Under the pieces are notes generated by a model. That model did not search any database. It was not told the DNA's origin and was given only the letters and a program-made list of their open reading frames with translations. A stretch of DNA of 6,683 nt. Source: Spirochaetia bacterium (lineage in GTDB: Bacteria > Spirochaetota > Spirochaetia > PWKH01). The stretch is from NCBI GenBank assembly GCA_007128345.1, contig SKXS01000098.1:1-6683 (forward strand), written 5' to 3'. Of the stretch, positions 1-5,773 are shown piece after piece. A program made the translations under genes and the position numbers. Position 1 is the stretch's first letter. Every line of letters begins with the position of its first letter.

Positions 1-959
1 CTGGAATGGAGGTGTCAGCGGTTGGATTCGGGGCTTGGGCGATAGGGTCTTCCTGGGGAGCGGTCTCTGAAGATGATGCAGTTTCGGCCCTTAACACCGC
101 AGCAGATATGGGGGTGAACTTCTTCGATACCGCTGATGTGTATGGGGGAGGGAGGAGCGAAACCTTTATCGCTGGACTGTTGCGCAGCTGCCCAAGGCAG
201 CTGTTTGCAGCAACCAAAGCCGGCAGGGGCCTGAATCCCCACACTGCGGAGATGTACACTCCAGAGCATATCAGATCCTTCGTTCTTGAGAGCCTGAGGA
301 GACTGGGGAGAGAAAGTATTGACCTGCTGCAGCTTCACTGCCCGCCTACCCAGGTGTACTACAATCCTGTGCTCTTTGCTGGACTTGATGAGATGGTCAG
401 TGAAGGTATCATCAGACACTACGGGGTAAGTGTTGAGAAAGTGGAGGAAGCTCTGAAGGCTATTGAGTACCCCAATGTCAGTACTGTCCAGATCATCTTC
501 AATATCTTTCGCCAGCGGCCAAGGGAGCTCTTTTTTCGTGAGGCAGTGAGGCGTGATGTGGGTATTATAATTCGTGTTCCCCTGGCCAGCGGACTGCTCA
601 GCGGAAAAATAACCCGTGACCGTGTCTTTTCTGAAGATGATCATCGGTACTACAATCGCACCGGTGCTGAGTTTGACAGGGGTGAAACCTTTGCTGGAGT
701 AGACTTTGAAAAGGGACTGGAAGCCGTAGAACTGATTCGTGAACTGGTCCCTGAAGGTATGACTATGGAACAGTTTGCCCTCAGGTGGATTCTGATGTTT
801 GATGAGGTATCATCAGTAATCCCAGGCGCAAAACGGTCTTCCCAGGCTGAAGAAAACACCAAAGCTGCCGATTTTCCACCGCTCAATGATGCGGTGATGC
901 ACAGGATAGATGAGATATATGAGACCTATATCAAGGATGATGTCCATCATCTCTGGTAG
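1..959 (+). CDS. Aldo/keto reductase, 5'-truncated by the window edge
   Basis: This is an NAD(P)H-dependent oxidoreductase of the aldo/keto reductase superfamily, a cytosolic TIM barrel that reduces carbonyl compounds. The first ATG in the window is at 6, but the frame is open to the left edge and the residue before it is Gly. Family members usually begin with roughly ten more residues ahead of the 'GMEVSAVGFG' motif, so the true start is outside the window. Counting from the ATG at 6, the catalytic tetrad is visible: Asp41 and Tyr46 (FFDTADVYGGG), Lys71 (AATKAG) and His111 (LLQLHCPP). The C-terminal cofactor region is also present: RVPLASGLLSG at 190-200 and SSVIPGAKRSSQAEEN at 269-284. The family is clear, but the substrate cannot be read from sequence. 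It lies convergent to arsR with about 100 bases between, so it is probably not part of the arsenic operon. Confidence 0.93.
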   Translation, partial: GMEVSAVGFGAWAIGSSWGAVSEDDAVSALNTAADMGVNFFDTADVYGGGRSETFIAGLLRSCPRQLFAATKAGRGLNPHTAEMYTPEHIRSFVLESLRRLGRESIDLLQLHCPPTQVYYNPVLFAGLDEMVSEGIIRHYGVSVEKVEEALKAIEYPNVSTVQIIFNIFRQRPRELFFREAVRRDVGIIIRVPLASGLLSGKITRDRVFSEDDHRYYNRTGAEFDRGETFAGVDFEKGLEAVELIRELVPEGMTMEQFALRWILMFDEVSSVIPGAKRSSQAEENTKAADFPPLNDAVMHRIDEIYETYIKDDVHHLW

Positions 960-1020
960 GCACATACGGCAAAGCGGTTACCCTTCTCATATCTACCAGT
1001 CATGCTCAGGAGTTTGAGGG

Positions 1021-1040
1021 CCCTGGAGCCTCAGTCCGGG
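1021..1040. terminator. Weak hairpin between convergent aldo/keto reductase and arsR
   Basis: CCC-t-GGA at 1021-1027 can pair with TCCGGG at 1035-1040 around a 7-base loop, with one bulged T. A competing pairing joins GCCCT (1020-1024) to AGGGC (1041-1045). It sits where transcripts from both convergent genes should end. Neither strand has a U-run after the stem, so it is not a canonical intrinsic terminator. Confidence 0.25.
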
Positions 1041-1058
1041 AGGGCTGGGTGGATTTGC

Positions 1059-1379
1059 TTACTGCAGCATCTCGCAGTAGCGCTTATGCTTCAGTTCAAT
1101 GAGGGGTAGCAGCGCTTGGATGCAGTCTTTCACGCAGGCGCATGACAGGGAGTAGTACACCATGGTCCCCTTCTTTTCCATGCTGACCAGGCCGGCATTC
1201 CGAAGAATGGAGAGATGCTTTGAGACCGTGGAGGTATCCGCGCCGATACGTTCCTTGAGGACACAGACGCACGTAGGTTCCTGTGCTATTTCCTCAATGA
1301 TGAACAGCCGGGTAGGGTGCCCCAGTGCCTTGAGGATCTGTGAAAGTTCCTGAATTCTTGGACTGTCGATACTTCCCAT
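1059..1379 (-). CDS. arsR: ArsR/SmtB-family arsenic-responsive repressor
   Basis: A 106-residue winged helix-turn-helix repressor, the usual size for ArsR. The HTH spans about residues 36-65, with recognition helix TSTVSKHLSILRNAGLV at 49-65. The beta wing is around 66-78 (SMEKKGTMVYYSL). Cys37-Val-Cys39 in TCVCVL aligns with the CVC of the classic ELCVCDL metalloid-binding motif; the third cysteine of the plasmid R773 protein is Lys here. Unusual extra cysteines follow the wing: Cys80, Cys82, Cys86, and Cys102 near the end. In the family, As(III) or Sb(III) binding releases operator DNA. The start is supported by AGGAGG (1389-1384) four bases upstream. It is transcribed divergently from the arsenic operon and probably represses both directions. 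The family is certain; arsenic as inducer is inferred from the CVC motif and the neighbours. Confidence 0.93.
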   Translation of the reverse strand: MGSIDSPRIQELSQILKALGHPTRLFIIEEIAQEPTCVCVLKERIGADTSTVSKHLSILRNAGLVSMEKKGTMVYYSLSCACVKDCIQALLPLIELKHKRYCEMLQ

Positions 1380-1390
1380 GACGCCTCCTG

Positions 1391-1407
1391 TATGGTACTA
1401 TACCGTA
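1391..1407. promoter_or_regulatory. Candidate ArsR operator over the arsR promoter
   Basis: TATGGTA and TACCGTA form an inverted repeat with a 3-base centre (CTA); six of seven positions pair. It covers the proposed -10 of arsR on the minus strand, the usual place for an autorepressor to bind. Its GGT...ACC core resembles the inverted repeat at 1466-1481 in the opposing promoter. Binding by ArsR is inferred. Confidence 0.5.
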
Positions 1408-1425
1408 TCCATGAGTATTTTGCAA
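1397..1425 (-). promoter_or_regulatory. Putative sigma-70-type promoter for arsR
   Basis: Read on the minus strand, TTGCAA (1425-1420) and TATAGT (1402-1397) are separated by exactly 17 bases, close to the TTGACA/TATAAT consensus. The predicted transcript start near 1390 would put the AGGAGG at 1389-1384 almost at the mRNA 5' end. That very short leader (about 11 bases) is a little odd and lowers confidence. Confidence 0.5.
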
Positions 1426-1447
1426 TATCGCCAAATAGCAGAAGGTA

Positions 1448-1476
1448 TTGACATATACGGGCTTATTGGTTAAATT
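1448..1476 (+). promoter_or_regulatory. Sigma-70-type promoter of the ars operon
   Basis: A perfect -35 hexamer TTGACA (1448-1453) is followed after 17 bases by TAAATT (1471-1476), four of six matches to TATAAT. Transcription would start near 1483, and TAAGGAG at 1488-1494 gives the first gene a ribosome site six bases before its ATG at 1501. The strong -35 suits an operon whose control is mainly by repression. Confidence 0.7.
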
Positions 1477-1485
1477 ACCAAATAA
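1463..1485. promoter_or_regulatory. Candidate ArsR operator over the ars operon -10
   Basis: TTGGT (1466-1470) and ACCAA (1477-1481) form a perfect inverted repeat around TAAATT, which is itself the proposed -10. With a one-base offset the arms extend to TTATTGGT and ACCAAATAA. CCAAATA also occurs at 1431-1437. A repressor bound here would block polymerase directly. This fits the AT-rich dyads ArsR proteins use, but the assignment is inferred. Confidence 0.5.
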
Positions 1486-1500
1486 CATAAGGAGTAAGAT

Positions 1501-1734
1501 ATGGTAGTCCAAATTCTAGGCAGCGGGTGTGCCAGCTGTAAAAGACTTGAAGCAAACGCCCGCGAGGCAGTAAAGAACCTTTCCATTGATGCGGAAATTG
1601 CTAAGGTTCAGGATATGGATAAGATCATGGAAATGGGAGTAATGATCACTCCCGGACTGGCAGTTGACGGAGAGGTGAAAAAGACAGGAAAAGTGCTTTC
1701 GGTTTCGGAGATTGAGGAGATACTCAAGGGATAA
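1501..1734 (+). CDS. Small CxxC thioredoxin-like protein (redox-active disulfide protein 2 type)
   Basis: A 77-residue minimal thioredoxin-fold protein of the kind annotated 'redox-active disulfide protein 2' or 'thioredoxin family protein'. The active site is GSGCASCKRLE with Cys10 and Cys13. The cis-proline loop MITPGLAVDGE places Pro51 opposite it, and a C-terminal helix VSEIEEILKG closes the fold. The length is normal for this mini-family and shorter than the roughly 105 residues of classical thioredoxin. There is no signal peptide, so it should act in the cytosol. It is first in the arsenic operon, directly behind the regulated promoter, with TAAGGAG six bases before the ATG. Likely roles are reductant for the operon's ArsC, whose reaction ends in a disulfide, or a dithiol partner of the downstream permease. 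Neither role is shown by sequence alone. Confidence 0.88.
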   Translation: MVVQILGSGCASCKRLEANAREAVKNLSIDAEIAKVQDMDKIMEMGVMITPGLAVDGEVKKTGKVLSVSEIEEILKG

Positions 1735-1739
1735 GCGCT

Positions 1740-2114
1740 ATGAACTGCTGCTGCGGAGATACCCAGACAATCAACTTGATATTTGCGTGTTCCGGGGCTG
1801 CAAATACTAGATACCCGGCAGATACTATATCAAGACTGATCATGAAGAGAGAAATGAGCTCCATGACCTGCCTTGCTGCAATGGGAGCGGAGTTGTCTGG
1901 TTTTATTGAATCAGCTAAAGCTTCAGAAAAGAATATTGTCATTGACGGCTGTCCTGTTGCCTGCGGGAAGAAAATCTTCATAAGACATGATATTCCATTC
2001 GAACATTTTATGATGACGGACTTCGGAGTACAGAAGGGAGTTACTCCCATAACAGAAGCGGTTATCACTGATACAGCTGCAGAAATACAATCTCGGCTGT
2101 GCGCCATTTTATAA
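1740..2114 (+). CDS. DGC-domain putative zinc-binding protein
   Basis: A 124-residue protein matching the DGC family, named for a conserved Asp-Gly-Cys and annotated as putative zinc-binding; its biochemical function is not established. Conserved cysteines are visible: Cys17 in FACSGAANT, Cys44 in SMTCLAAMGAE, and the diagnostic IDGCPVACGKK with Asp69-Gly70-Cys71 and Cys75. In addition the N-terminus reads MNCCCGD, a run of three cysteines (3-5), and Cys121 lies near the end, giving at least eight cysteines. No signal peptide or membrane segment is seen. It starts 5 bases after the thioredoxin stop, with AAGGGA eight bases upstream of the ATG, so co-translation is likely. Base composition looks more AT-rich than the permease that follows. 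A metal or metalloid-thiol handling role is a guess from cysteine content and context. Confidence 0.82.
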   Translation: MNCCCGDTQTINLIFACSGAANTRYPADTISRLIMKREMSSMTCLAAMGAELSGFIESAKASEKNIVIDGCPVACGKKIFIRHDIPFEHFMMTDFGVQKGVTPITEAVITDTAAEIQSRLCAIL

Positions 2115-2126
2115 CAGGTTGCAAGG

Positions 2127-3314
2127 ATGAAAACGCTCTTTCAGGAGAAAAAAAATCATCTGCTCGCAGTAATGGGAGCCATATTTCTCTTTGCCTTCTT
2201 TGTCCCATTTGAAAATCCCCGCATACAGTCGGCAGTTCAGGAATCGTTTCTCATGCTCGCGGAATACGCCCGGGAGCATGTGCTGCTGTGCCTGGTGCCG
2301 GCATTCTTTATTGCCGGTGCAATCATGGTATTCCTCAATCAGCAGTCGGTGATCAAATACCTTGGGCCTGAAGCAAAAAAACCGGTTGCATACGGTACTG
2401 CCGCAGTATCGGGCACCATTCTGGCAGTCTGCTCATGTACGGTTCTGCCTATTTTCAAGGGAATCTATAAAAAAGGAGCAGGCATCGGCCCTGCGGTGGC
2501 GTTTCTCTATTCAGGGCCTGCCATCAATGTGCTTGCTATCGTGCTGACCGCCAAGGTCCTGGGCCTGCAGCTGGGAATCGCCCGGGCAGTGGGGGCAGTC
2601 ATTTTTGCCGTAGTCATAGGCCTGCTCATGCACCTCATATTCCGCAAGGAAGACAATGAACGGACCACCAATGCAGCCATGTTCCAGGGATCCGGCGATG
2701 ATCAGGGGCGTACGCTGGGTCAGATGGTCTTCTTCATGGCTTCCATGATAGGCATTCTTGTGTTTCTCAACTGGGCTCCCTCAGGGGGATCAGTCGCTGT
2801 ATGGGATGCTGTATATTCCTGGAGGTATGTCATCACGGGAGTATTTGTCCTTATGCTGGTCTATTCCCTGGTGCGCTGGTTCTCCCGTGCTGACCTGGCT
2901 GACTGGGTCGGCGCTACCCGGGACTTTGCCGTCCAGATCCTGCCGCTTCTTTTCGGCGGAGTCATGATAGCAGGGTTCCTCCTGGGGAGACCGGGACAGC
3001 AGGCGCTGATCCCGGAGCGTTGGATTGCTTCCTTGGTGGGCGGAAATTCACTGTCGGCCAACCTCTTTGCCTCAGTTGCGGGGGCATTGATGTACTTTGC
3101 CACTCTCACCGAGGTACCGATCATGCAGGGACTCATCGGGGCAGGCATGGGCTCAGGTCCGTCATTAGCGCTGCTCTTGGCAGGGCCGTCATTATCGCTT
3201 CCCTCCATTCTCGTGATCTCAGGGGAGCTCGGCTGGAAGAAGACTCTGGTCTATGCTGCACTTGTTGTGGTGATGTCCACAGCTGTCGGGCTGGTATATG
3301 GAACTTTTTTCTAG
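2127..3314 (+). CDS. ArsP-like permease (COG0701/DUF318 family)
   Basis: A 395-residue integral membrane permease. Roughly ten hydrophobic segments are visible, around residues 11-28, 53-71, 88-108, 120-140, 150-172, 199-216, 233-251, 268-287, 309-328, 343-363 and 374-392 (some may be half-helices), split by a hydrophilic loop near 173-198. The family signature is AVCSCTVLPIFKG, with Cys102 and Cys104 in or beside a membrane helix. Campylobacter ArsP of this family exports trivalent organoarsenicals; other members have unknown substrates, so ArsP is a family-level guess. Residues 102-138 and 325-361 align without gaps, showing two homologous halves. It begins 12 bases after the DGC stop with only a weak ribosome site (CAGG at 2115-2118, and AAGG abutting the ATG), which suggests translational coupling. 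It is followed by ACR3, giving the operon two exporters. Confidence 0.88.
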   Translation: MKTLFQEKKNHLLAVMGAIFLFAFFVPFENPRIQSAVQESFLMLAEYAREHVLLCLVPAFFIAGAIMVFLNQQSVIKYLGPEAKKPVAYGTAAVSGTILAVCSCTVLPIFKGIYKKGAGIGPAVAFLYSGPAINVLAIVLTAKVLGLQLGIARAVGAVIFAVVIGLLMHLIFRKEDNERTTNAAMFQGSGDDQGRTLGQMVFFMASMIGILVFLNWAPSGGSVAVWDAVYSWRYVITGVFVLMLVYSLVRWFSRADLADWVGATRDFAVQILPLLFGGVMIAGFLLGRPGQQALIPERWIASLVGGNSLSANLFASVAGALMYFATLTEVPIMQGLIGAGMGSGPSLALLLAGPSLSLPSILVISGELGWKKTLVYAALVVVMSTAVGLVYGTFF

Positions 3315-3364
3315 GAGTCGGAAGTTCCGTCTATTAATTTTATGTCTGTTTCATAGGAGATTGT

Positions 3365-4411
3365 ATGGCAAGAGAGAAGACTACGGGCATCAGTTTTTTT
3401 GAACATTATCTAACTATTTGGGTAGCCCTGTGCATGGTTGTGGGCATACTCATAGGCAGGTTTCTTCCCGGCATCCCTCGGTTTCTCGGGCGCTTTGAGT
3501 ATGCCAATGTATCAATACCTATTGCTGTGCTCATATGGCTCATGATCTACCCCATGATGCTGAAGGTCGACTTCCAGAGCATCAAGAACGTTGGGAAGAA
3601 CCCGAAGGGCCTCTACCTTACGTGGATCGTTAACTGGTTGATCAAGCCCTTCACGATGTTCGGCATCGCCTACTTGTTCTTTCATGTGATATTTTCAGCC
3701 TTGATTCCCGAAGATTTGGCTCGGGATTATCTGGCCGGAGCGGTGATCTTAGGTGCAGCTCCATGCACGGCCATGGTATTTGTATGGAGTCACCTGACCA
3801 AGGGGAATCCCGCATATACGGTTGTACAGGTAGCTACTAACAATCTGATTATTCTCATTGCATTCACCCCGATTGTTGCGCTCCTGCTGGGCATCGGCGG
3901 GATTTCGATTCCCTGGGCGACCCTGCTCCTTTCGGTGGTGCTCTTTGTGGTGATTCCTCTGACCGCAGGGGTATATACTCGAAGGACAGTGATCAGGAAC
4001 AAGGGGATAGATTACTTTCAGCATGCCTTTCTTCCAAAGTTCAATAACATCACCGTCGGGGGACTGCTCCTGACGTTAGTAATCATCTTCTCATTTCAAG
4101 GGCAAGTGATCCTGGAGAATCCGCTGCATATCCTGCTGATAGCGATTCCTCTTTCGATCCAGACATTTTTCATTTTCTTCATTGCCTACCTTGCTGCCCG
4201 TGCTCTGAAACTCAGACATGATGTGGCAGCCCCGGCAGGCATGATCGGTGCTTCAAACTTCTTTGAGCTGGCTGTAGCCGTAGCTATAGCCCTCTTTGGA
4301 ACCCAGAGCCCTGTAGCGCTCGCTACTATAGTTGGTGTGCTGGTAGAGGTACCGGTGATGCTCACCCTTGTAAAGATAGCAAATAGGACAAAAGGATGGT
4401 TCCCGGCATGA
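3365..4411 (+). CDS. acr3: ACR3-family arsenite efflux transporter
   Basis: A 348-residue transporter with ten predicted membrane helices, the normal size for bacterial ACR3 of the BART superfamily. It expels As(OH)3 from the cytosol using the proton-motive force. Diagnostic features are GAAPCTAMVFVWS with Cys134 in helix 4, which matches the conserved functionally required cysteine of the family, and VGVLVEVPVML with Glu328 in helix 10, the conserved glutamate. GASNFFELAVAVAI near 295-308 is also a hallmark. AGGAGA (3355-3360) lies four bases before the ATG. The preceding 50-base gap is the longest inside the operon. It contains a short CGGAA/TTCCG dyad at 3320-3330 but no clear promoter. 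The stop codon overlaps the arsC start in an ATGA. It is unrelated in sequence to ArsB, and no ArsA ATPase gene is nearby. Confidence 0.96.
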   Translation: MAREKTTGISFFEHYLTIWVALCMVVGILIGRFLPGIPRFLGRFEYANVSIPIAVLIWLMIYPMMLKVDFQSIKNVGKNPKGLYLTWIVNWLIKPFTMFGIAYLFFHVIFSALIPEDLARDYLAGAVILGAAPCTAMVFVWSHLTKGNPAYTVVQVATNNLIILIAFTPIVALLLGIGGISIPWATLLLSVVLFVVIPLTAGVYTRRTVIRNKGIDYFQHAFLPKFNNITVGGLLLTLVIIFSFQGQVILENPLHILLIAIPLSIQTFFIFFIAYLAARALKLRHDVAAPAGMIGASNFFELAVAVAIALFGTQSPVALATIVGVLVEVPVMLTLVKIANRTKGWFPA

Positions 4412-4821
4412 ACAAGCCGAACGTAGCATTTATCTGTGTGCATAATTCCTGCAGGAGTCAGATCGCTGAAGCGCTTGGAAAACTGTTTGCCTCAGATGTG
4501 TTTGACAGCTATTCTGCAGGAACAGAAACGAAGGACCGTATCAATCAGGATGCAGTCAGGCTCATGAAAGTGCACTACGGCATCGATATGGAGGAGAGCC
4601 AGAGATCTAAACTGATCGATGATATTCCTCCAGTGGATGTTGTCATCACCATGGGGTGCAATGTGGAGTGTCCCTATCTGCCGTGCAGACACCGGGAAGA
4701 CTGGGACCTTGATGATCCCACAGGCAACAGCGATGAAGTCTTCCTGGATACCATGAAAACCATAGAAAAGAATGTACTTGACTTGAAGGATAGGATAAGT
4801 AACGGCTCAATACAGTTGTAA
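4408..4821 (+). CDS. arsC: Arsenate reductase, thioredoxin-coupled (low-molecular-weight phosphatase fold)
   Basis: A 137-residue cytosolic enzyme that reduces arsenate to arsenite. The phosphatase-type loop is ICVHNSCRSQ: nucleophile Cys10, then Arg16 (CX5R). WDLDDPTG at 98-105 supplies the conserved aspartate. The resolving cysteines are in MGCNVECPYLPC: Cys84 matches Cys82 of the staphylococcal enzyme, and Cys88 before Pro matches Cys89, though the spacing is three residues shorter here; Cys93 is an extra candidate. Such enzymes finish with an intramolecular disulfide reduced by thioredoxin, which fits the CxxC protein heading the operon. I chose ATG 4408 because it overlaps the acr3 stop as ATGA and gives the usual N-terminus (MNKPNVAFICVHNS), with AGGATGG upstream. 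The in-frame ATG at 4396 would add only four residues and would sit directly against AAAGG. Confidence 0.95.
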   Translation: MNKPNVAFICVHNSCRSQIAEALGKLFASDVFDSYSAGTETKDRINQDAVRLMKVHYGIDMEESQRSKLIDDIPPVDVVITMGCNVECPYLPCRHREDWDLDDPTGNSDEVFLDTMKTIEKNVLDLKDRISNGSIQL

Positions 4822-4832
4822 GATATTTCATA

Positions 4833-4856
4833 GGATGCATATGCTGATATGCATCC
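4833..4856 (+). terminator. Perfect 10-bp hairpin downstream of arsC
   Basis: GGATGCATAT and ATATGCATCC pair perfectly around a 4-base loop (GCTG), 11 bases after the arsC stop. It is well placed to end the ars operon transcript or protect its 3' end. The T-rich stretch CTCTTTTCTTT begins only about ten bases after the stem, so it is not a textbook intrinsic terminator. Confidence 0.5.
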
Positions 4857-5044
4857 GAATCGCACCTCTTTTCTTTGCTACCTGTTTCCATCCCCTTATA
4901 GCAGCGTGTCCTAGGCGGGCTGTTAGTGTGTGATCCCTCTTTGCATTTCATTTCCTCCCGATCTCTGCGGGAACCACTTGGCATTGGTATCTTTAGTTTT
5001 TCACCGGCTCATTTGCATGAGGGCCGCGATCCCCTGTGTGATGT

Positions 5045-5080
5045 AAAACCCGGAATGCGTACCATTGAAAATGCCGGTTT
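5045..5080 (-). terminator. Candidate terminator downstream of ktrA
   Basis: Read on the minus strand, AAACCGG (5080-5074) pairs with CCGGGTTT (5053-5046), one G bulged, and is followed directly by the rest of a TTTT run (5048-5045). It lies about 20 bases past the ktrA stop. The loop is long (20 bases) with only a small internal dyad (AATG/CATT), so the assignment is tentative. Between this element and the arsC hairpin (4857-5044) I see no convincing gene, only a short CTCAT-ttgc-ATGAG dyad at 5008-5021. Confidence 0.35.
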
Positions 5081-5100
5081 CATGATCACATAGATTCCAC

Positions 5101-5757
5101 TTATTTAAGGGCCTTGATCTTCCCTATATCATGTGACTTGCCGAGGATCAGGAGGCTGTCCTGCTTCCGTATGATATGATCAGCGGAGGGTACAAGAATG
5201 AAGTTGTCGGGATCACGCTGCTTGATGGCAATGATGTGTACATGGTATTTCTCACGGAGATTCAGCTTCTTGATGCTCTTCCCGATAAATGCTGTAGTAG
5301 GCTCAACCTGTACCAAGTCGTAGTCCTCCCCAAGGGGTATGAAATCAAGCACATTTGGTCTGGATAAGCTATGTGCTAGCCGTATGGCCATATCCCGTTC
5401 CGGATGGATGATGTCTGTTGCCCCGACTCTCCTGAGTATCTTCTCATGATCGTCATCCTGAGCTTTGACGAGAATACGTTTGACGCCAATTTCGTTCAGG
5501 TAGAGGCACACCATAATGCTTGTGCTGATTTTTGTTCCTGTACAGACAATGACCCCGTCCATATGGTTAAATCCGAGGGATTTCAGGGCTTCCTTGTCCG
5601 TAGCTTCGAGGACTATAGCCTGGGTTACATATGGATCGACTAACTGCACACGGTTCTTATCGCTGTCAATAGCAATGACTTCGTTCCCATCTTCAAAGAG
5701 TGACTTAGCAATGTAATAGCCAAAGGTGCCTAATCCGATAACTGCAAACTGCTTCAT
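5101..5757 (-). CDS. ktrA: KtrA/TrkA-type regulatory subunit of potassium uptake
   Basis: A 218-residue cytosolic protein with an RCK_N plus RCK_C architecture, the length of KtrA and half that of duplicated TrkA. The Rossmann nucleotide-binding motif is VIGLGTFGYYIAKSL (Gly8, Gly10, Gly13), with acidic Asp31 at the end of strand 2 (VIAIDSD). RCK_N runs to about 135 and includes VKAQ (97-100) and GATDIIHPE (112-120). RCK_C covers about 140-212. In the family, rings of KtrA bind ATP or ADP (or NAD(H)) and gate the membrane subunit; here the partner is the ktrB gene immediately upstream. I start at ATG 5757, nine bases after AGGAGG (5772-5767). An in-frame TTG at 5781 would translate that Shine-Dalgarno as Arg-Arg and is rejected. 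The gap to ktrB is 16 bases, so the two are surely co-transcribed. Confidence 0.93.
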   Translation of the reverse strand: MKQFAVIGLGTFGYYIAKSLFEDGNEVIAIDSDKNRVQLVDPYVTQAIVLEATDKEALKSLGFNHMDGVIVCTGTKISTSIMVCLYLNEIGVKRILVKAQDDDHEKILRRVGATDIIHPERDMAIRLAHSLSRPNVLDFIPLGEDYDLVQVEPTTAFIGKSIKKLNLREKYHVHIIAIKQRDPDNFILVPSADHIIRKQDSLLILGKSHDIGKIKALK

Positions 5758-5773
5758 GGAACCGCTCCTCCTG

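Noticed and set aside
15..886. Minus-strand open frames opposite the aldo/keto reductase
   Set aside because: They lie wholly inside a gene with all catalytic residues in place, and their translations show no recognisable family.
3020..3337. 105-residue plus-strand frame within the permease
   Set aside because: It is an out-of-frame shadow of a well-conserved membrane protein segment.
3315..3364. Separate promoter for acr3-arsC in the 50-base gap
   Set aside because: No properly spaced -35/-10 pair was found; only a short CGGAA/TTCCG dyad is present, so the operon promoter is assumed to serve these genes.
4396..4407. Upstream ATG at 4396 as the arsC start
   Set aside because: It adds only MVPG, sits directly against its ribosome site, and the ATGA overlap at 4408 gives the family-typical N-terminus.
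4646..4984. 112- and 63-residue minus-strand frames across the arsC end and the intergenic region
   Set aside because: They overlap the conserved ArsC C-terminus antisense, have no domain-like sequence and show no good ribosome site.
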